This document shows positions 58,851-64,000 of a DNA stretch of 64,000 nt, in pieces. Where the stretch lies: positions 108,587,892 through 108,651,891 of the forward strand of contig OZ020267.1 of NCBI GenBank assembly GCA_963971225.1, given 5' to 3'. Both the position numbers and the translations under genes were made by a program. This DNA is from Melieria omissa. Its lineage: Eukaryota > Arthropoda > Insecta > Diptera > Ulidiidae. Under the pieces are notes generated by a model. That model did no database searches and was not told the origin of the DNA. It saw only the letters and a list, made by a program, of their open reading frames with translations. Position 1 is the stretch's first letter; each line of letters starts with the position of its first letter.

Positions 58851-60979
58851 ATTTTGGTTAGGACCTCAGAACTTCATATTTTAGAAGTTGAAAAATATGT
58901 TAGGCCTTGTTTCAGTTGAATTTTTCTGCACTTGCAGACAGATTTAAGTTACTGCAGACTCATTAATTTTACTACAAGTAAATCCAGTCCAATTTCTTTA
59001 CTACAGTGTTGAGAATATATATATTTTTGTTATTCCTTGTTCACTCCTCACTGGAGCATAGAGCCTCAACAAGACTCTTCCATCGTACACGATTCTAAGT
59101 TGTTGTTTTTGCGCCGTCCCATGTGGTATTGACATCGGCTAGCTCGCGTAGAGTCGACCTTCTCCAGGTGTTTTTTGGACGACTGCGACTTCTACTCCCT
59201 TGCGGGTTCCAGTCCAGTGCCATGCTGCATGTTGAGAACATATTGTGAAGTCTATATTGAATCACCACAGTTGACTGATTAGTGTTTCAGACCTCAAGTT
59301 TTCACGCCTCAACAAAAATGTTACTTTTGAACATGTTTTTATTTGATTCATCATAACCTCAATTGCAGTAAATTTTACCGCACTCTCCCTGATCTCGACC
59401 TTCACCTATTTTTATATTTCTGTTTATTTTTCATATCTATCATAGGTGTCAGTAAACCTATCTCTTTGTTACCATTAATGCATTCATTGCTTATTTCGCT
59501 GTTAGCAGTTTCCATTAATTTTCTGTCTGTCCACTTATCAGCATTTGATTCTGAATTTGATTGAAGTGGCATCAATCATCGAACTAATAATAAATTTCAA
59601 TCAATCCCACCATTTAACGATTATACTACAATTATCGTAAATTTATTGTGCAAATGTAGTTTATTTGCTGTGATTTACTCTTACATCATATATATATAGT
59701 TTTTCATATTTATAATACCTATTCCGTTATACTCGTAGCTTGTCAATTGAGTTGACAATAATATCAGTGAAATGGATTTTTTTTTGTTATTATTATTTGA
59801 TCCATTTATTGGCTGAGTGAGTGCGTATTCGATTCGAGTGAGTGCGTATGCGATAAGTTATCGACCCACAGTTTGTTTTGGTTTTATTACATTAAACTTT
59901 GGTAAAATGTGTCGTTATCGTTATGAATGAATATGCAATTATTAGGAGAGGATTTTCCTCTTCTTACAGTAAATTATTGCCATATTATTTATTGATTGTT
60001 TCAGTAATGTAGCTATCAGATTTCGAAGTTGGAAAAGGGGTTTCGTTGAGTATGAAAACTCTGAAACGTTGAAAGGATTTGTTACTTTCGACTAAAGACT
60101 TGAGAATCTTCCTAAGTATTTCGAGAATAAGAATAAGTTTTCTAGATTGCAAGATTCCTAATATCACGACTCTAAATAAATGTAAAACAATTTTCTTTTA
60201 TTGGTGTCTCACTTTTGTGTGCAAAGTTGTCTGCAAAACGTTGCACAGTAAAATTCGCACTAACTTTTTTAAATCAATCATACTGTCACTATCTCTACGC
60301 CCGCACGTGATATCGTTACGTACCGAAAACAAGTGTGTCGACAAAAAAAAAAAAATGGCACAACAACAACAACAACAGTAGCACTGGTATTTCTACCACA
60401 ATTGCCTACCAAAGACATGCAGCGACTGGCTGCCGGCACACACCGCAATGCAGTAAAATGTCAAATAGCAAAATCACAAACAAACAAACGGACTTGTAGA
60501 GTTGTCAGAGCAGCTGATAAAATGTGCCGCGATGTTGGCAACACAGAACAGCAACAACAACTACAAAAACAATGAACATTTAGAAAAAAAAACTAAACAA
60601 AAGCAAGAGTAAAGCAAGGATCGGCGAATGATAAGCGAGTGAAAACGCTGTTGTCGGATACACAGCAATCATCAGATATTTATTTATTTATTTATATTCG
60701 TATGTACATTAAATGGGTAGCGTTTAGTTGTTGTAAGCCTGCACATATAAACTAACATATTGTATCAAGTATTTATGTGTGTTTAGTGTAGTGTAGTGTA
60801 GTGTCTTAGTGGATAGTTGTAAGTTGTCGCTACTAGTGTTGATGATTAATTCATTCAGCTACTTGGACAGCGTTTCCCAAATTTTTGCGTTGCATATTTA
60901 TTTCCTTCAAGAAACGAAGAAACATCATGAAACAATAATTTAAAACTTGATAAAATCGATTTAATAGAGAAAGGCCACT
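58851..60979. other. Non-coding
   Basis: It contains the LINE fragment at 59041 and a (GTGTA)n run near 60785-60805. No gene seen. Confidence 0.45.
59041..59235 (-). pseudogene. Non-LTR retrotransposon C-terminal fragment
   Basis: The minus strand reads ALDWNPQG, then RPKNTWRR, then NRVRWKSLVEALCSSEE and a stop. This is the characteristic C-terminus after the reverse transcriptase of endonuclease/RT LINEs. One internal TAG interrupts it (probably a former CAG). The fragment is 5'-truncated and not functional. Confidence 0.85.
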
Positions 60980-60983
60980 TTAA

Positions 60984-61500
60984 CCCTTCGTTGCATGATT
61001 TAATTTCCGTGAAGGAAAAACATTTTTGTCATATAATTCTTGTTGTTTGTGAAGTTCTGATGGTAAAAAAGAAGTTTTGTAAAATTCCTGTATCTATGAA
61101 AGAAGTTTTGCGAACATTTTCCGTATTCTGGTGAGAACGTTACAGCCGAAATAAAAGTCGGTTTTATCTATGTTTTAGTGTTGGCTACTACGGGGAGTCG
61201 AACAGAGGTCAGGCATCACTATATACTCGTAATTCAACGCACTAAACAGCTGAGCGACGGCCACCGCCATATCACCATCGCCATCAATAACCAAAATTCT
61301 TTCACCAAATCGAAACACTTATTGTTTTTTTGATTTTTTTGAACATACTTTCAATGTTATTCACAATATTCCGTTAGTAATCATATGTTTTAACATAAAA
61401 GACACAACTGAAGAATGAATGACTGTGAAAAGTTAACAGAATTGTTTCCAAATCTATGAAAAGTTAACATTGCATATATGCAATGCCATGCAGCGAAGGG
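60984..61500. mobile_element. TTAA-flanked element, CCCTTCG ends, with internal tRNA-like sequence (517 bp)
   Basis: TTAA lies at 60980-60983 and 61501-61504. The ends are CCCTTCGTTGCATG and, read inward, CCCTTCGCTGCATG (one mismatch in 14). piggyBac-like by target site. A tRNA-like segment sits in the interior on the minus strand. No transposase frame. Confidence 0.72.
61187..61266 (-). mobile_element. tRNA-like (Pol III promoter) segment, probable SINE head
   Basis: On the minus strand the A-box-like TCGCTCAGCTG (61247-61257) is followed 43 bases later by a B-box GTTCGACTCC (61194-61203). Stems are too degenerate for a working tRNA. The likeliest reading is a tRNA-derived SINE head captured in the surrounding TTAA element. 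Confidence 0.5.
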
Positions 61501-61719
61501 TTAAGCTCGAAGAGTTTTTTCGCATAAAAAAAAGCGAAAATTAAGTTTCATCGTATGAGAAGAAATCCATTAGGTACACATTATCTTTCTTACGAAGGGA
61601 TTGCCGACTCATTCTGGCAATACAAACGGATCAATGTCTGTTAAAAATCCACGCTCACAGGCTGAGCATTCTCAGGAGAACAGGGTGTGATAGGAAGTCT
61701 GGAACATCTTACAATTGGC

Positions 61720-62580
61720 TCACTTAAGTAGTCTGGACTTTGTGGCACTGGGATGGTTGTCTAAAATGAAGGTCAGCGCCCTATAAAGATTTAGATATCT
61801 GTACGGTAACTCTTAACGTTAAAGTTGTCCATTTGGTAACGTAAGTGGTCTCTGAGGCACAGGAGGGGTCGCCCAAATTGAAGGTCAGCGCCCTATTAAG
61901 GTTTATAGATCTGTACGGTGATTCTAAATGCTAAAGACACTTATTTGGTAACACCTGTAATACCTTTGAGGTACTGAAGGGGACGTCAAAAATGAAGGCC
62001 TGTGCCCTACTTATGTTTTAAGATCCATAAGGCGACCCTTAATGCTCGTTTAGGGGCTGAAGGGGGCGTCCAAAGTGAAGGTCAACGCCCTTCTTATAGT
62101 CTATAGATCTGTATGGAGACTTCTAGTGCTAAAGTCGTCCCTTTTGTAACGTCTCTGATCTTTCAGACACTGGAGGTGGCCTCCAAAATAAAGGTCAGCG
62201 TCCTATTAACGTTTATAGATCTGTACGGTGACTCTTAATGCTGAAGATGTTTATTTGGTAACACCTGTGCAATTTGAGGTACTGAACGGGGCGTAAAAAA
62301 TGAAGGCCAGTACCCTACTAAGGTTTATTGATGTGTACGGTGACTCTGAATGCTCTTTGAGAGACTGAAGGGGGCGTCAAAATTTATGGTCAACGCCCTT
62401 CTTATAGTCTATAGATCTGTACGGATACTTCTAATACCAAAAGTGTCCCTTTTGTAACGTCTCTGGTCTTTCAGACACTGGAGGGGCCTCCAAAATAAAG
62501 GCCAGCGTCCTACTATGGTTTACAGATCCGTACGGTGACTCTTAATTCTAAAGACAGACGGTTTTGGTAACTTTGAAGAC
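61720..62580. repeat. Tandem array, about 110-120-bp unit with AAGGTCA motifs
   Basis: Units repeat TTTATAGATCTGTACGGTGA, CTTAATGCTAAAG, TTTGGTAAC, a CACTGGAGGGG-like segment, and TGAAGGTCAGCGCCCTA. Seven or eight copies. About half keep an AAGGTCA nuclear-receptor half-site; others have AAGGCC or ATGGTCA. Confidence 0.85.
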
Positions 62581-62641
62581 TCGAAAGGAGTGTAAACGGC
62601 GCCTTTGTGGTCAGCTAGTTTTAACTAACTTAACCTAAAAT

Positions 62642-63041
62642 GGGCCGGCCTCGATAGTCCAGCAGGTAGCGCGCTGGCTTTTCATACCAGAGGCCACAGG
62701 TTCGATTCCTGGCTCGGGCTGGTAAAACGCTCATCTACTTCTATCGCTATCCACATGAAGCAGATGAGAATTACAAGAATCACACAAGTGCGCTCTTGGC
62801 AGGCAATGGCAAAACCCCCAAGTGTGAACGAAAAAACTGCCAATCGCCGTTTGGATTCGGCGTTAAACTGTAGGTTCCTCACCCCTTTTCCCATCCGCTA
62901 GAAATGTGTGCTGTAACATTTGTTGGAAAGACAGGGTTGCATACACATTTCAAAAAACGGGTGAAATATGTGGTATCACAGTGTTCCTCATAATAGGCCT
63001 CCGAGTGTGTCTCTTAAAGAGGCATCCACCATAACCTAACC
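62642..63041 (+). mobile_element. tRNA-derived SINE with 11-bp target-site duplication (400 bp)
   Basis: The head carries an A box TAGTCCAGCAGG (62655-62666) and a B box GGTTCGATTCC (62699-62709). The T-loop arm is recognisable but the acceptor stem is broken. A unique body follows, then a tail ACCATAACCTAACC. TAACCTAAAAT is repeated exactly at 62631-62641 and 63042-63052. The tail motif matches 3' ends of LINE remnants in the window, suggesting shared retrotransposition machinery. Confidence 0.82.
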
Positions 63042-63052
63042 TAACCTAAAAT

Positions 63053-64000
63053 AGACACGTGCATCGTGTATAGGGTGTCCGCTTTTCAATAGAACTTAAC
63101 TATCATCACGTATTTCGAAATTGCAAAGAATTCATTGTATAAAATATAAATGTTTCCAGTGGTTGTTGCTTCTTCTTCAGTCAAACTCTTCATGTTGTGT
63201 TTCCATTAGTTGCGCGCCAAAAAGTTTTTCTTATAATTTCTGTGTTACTTGTCTTGCCAGGAAATGGTGCCACTTATATATATATATATCACATATTATG
63301 AAATAATAAAAATGTACATATATATCTTCAGTTACTTCTACTATTCGTATCTGAAGTACATATGGAAAGCAAAGCACTAGTAAAGAATATCTGTGCGTGC
63401 GTGTGTTTCCAAGAAGTAAATATAAGTAAATGCAATGCGTTCGGTTTTATCACCAACAAGCGGAAACTCATGCTTGAGCGTTTTGCTGTGCGACCACGTA
63501 ACCAAGCGACAGCTTCAAAGTAGCCAACAATGCTTGCAAATCGTAAAATTTTTGTATAATAATAATTAAAGTTTGATTTTGGGCCACGTGCAAGTTGCAC
63601 TTCAGTTTGACTTTGACAGCTCGTGTTTGACAGTTGTTTGTGGCGTGGTAGGAAAATTCCTAAATTCTTGCTTTCTTCTTGCTTCTATACGCATTCATTT
63701 ATTATTCATTTTGTTACGCTCGAGTTGCGCGTTTTGACAGTCAAATATTTGCAGTAATTTTAGGTTTTTGGTTTTTGACAAACAAATAAATAAAAAAAAT
63801 TCAAGAAAATAAAATAAAAAAAGAATAAGAATGCAACGCTCGTAAATTCCTTGTAGTTGCGTGTTGTTTTTGAAGCCTGCAGGAGGTGTGTGTGTTTGTG
63901 TGAGTGTGTGTGAGTGCGTGTGTGGGAGTGTGTGAGTGTTTGTGTGCAGTGAGGCGTGTAAAGGTTGTCGAAATGCGCCAGTTTGGGCTGGTTGACCCTT
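63053..64000. other. Non-coding right edge
   Basis: GTTTGACAG-like motifs occur near 63600-63640, with a short (TA)n near 63277 and the GT tract. It may approach another gene, but nothing coding is visible. Confidence 0.4.
63886..63945. repeat. Imperfect (GT)n tract
   Basis: GT-rich tract with GAGTG interruptions near the right edge of the window. Confidence 0.85.

Noticed and set aside
62642..62720. A functional tRNA gene
   Set aside because: A and B boxes are present, but the acceptor stem does not pair well and a SINE body, tail and 11-bp duplications surround it.
1..64000. CRISPR arrays, operons, ribosome binding sites or riboswitches
   Set aside because: The tandem arrays have diverged units and no spacer structure. 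The window is eukaryotic with spliced genes.

Overview
The window looks like nuclear DNA from a higher fly (Diptera). It is AT-rich, has short introns of 60-76 bp inside its one clear gene, and carries many CA/GT and CAA/TTG microsatellites plus dozens of small transposon relics. The one protein-coding gene I can support is the orthologue of Drosophila Hr39 (Ftz-F1-beta, NR5B), a nuclear receptor, on the + strand at 34562-~39300. Its protein is longer than the roughly 800-residue Drosophila protein as I remember it. The repeat content suggests a non-drosophilid acalyptrate such as a tephritid fruit fly, but that is inference.

Layout. Positions 1-34560 are non-coding and probably hold upstream intron(s), 5' exons and control regions of Hr39. 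They are a patchwork of AT-rich DNA, higher-complexity islands (about 0.95-2.7, 12.0-13.3, 15.9-16.7, 18.1-19.1, 20.9-21.6, 23.8-24.8, 27.3-28.1, 30.2-31.7 and 33.0-34.0 kb), satellite-like arrays and transposons. Hr39 coding sequence runs 34773-37799 in six exons: a long first coding exon with the N-terminal domain and DNA-binding domain, then five short exons with the ligand-binding domain. Two overlapping upstream ORFs precede the start codon. A 3' UTR of about 1.5-2.5 kb follows.

Positions 39.3-64 kb hold no gene I recognise. They contain degenerate tandem arrays, several MITE families, nested hAT and piggyBac-like elements, a tRNA-derived SINE with target-site duplications, and fragments of non-LTR retrotransposons. 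A higher-complexity island at 48.65-50.6 kb resembles a promoter or 5' exon region of a neighbouring gene lying to the right.

The most notable non-genic content is the transposon record. There are five copies of a TA-flanked MITE built around repeated TATAGTGAAC motifs, five hAT-type non-autonomous elements with exact or near 8-bp target duplications, and four elements flanked by TTAA. One of the TTAA elements sits inside a hAT element. A 630-bp element with long inverted repeats is inserted in a tandem satellite. None of these carries an intact transposase, so any mobilisation would have depended on enzymes encoded elsewhere.
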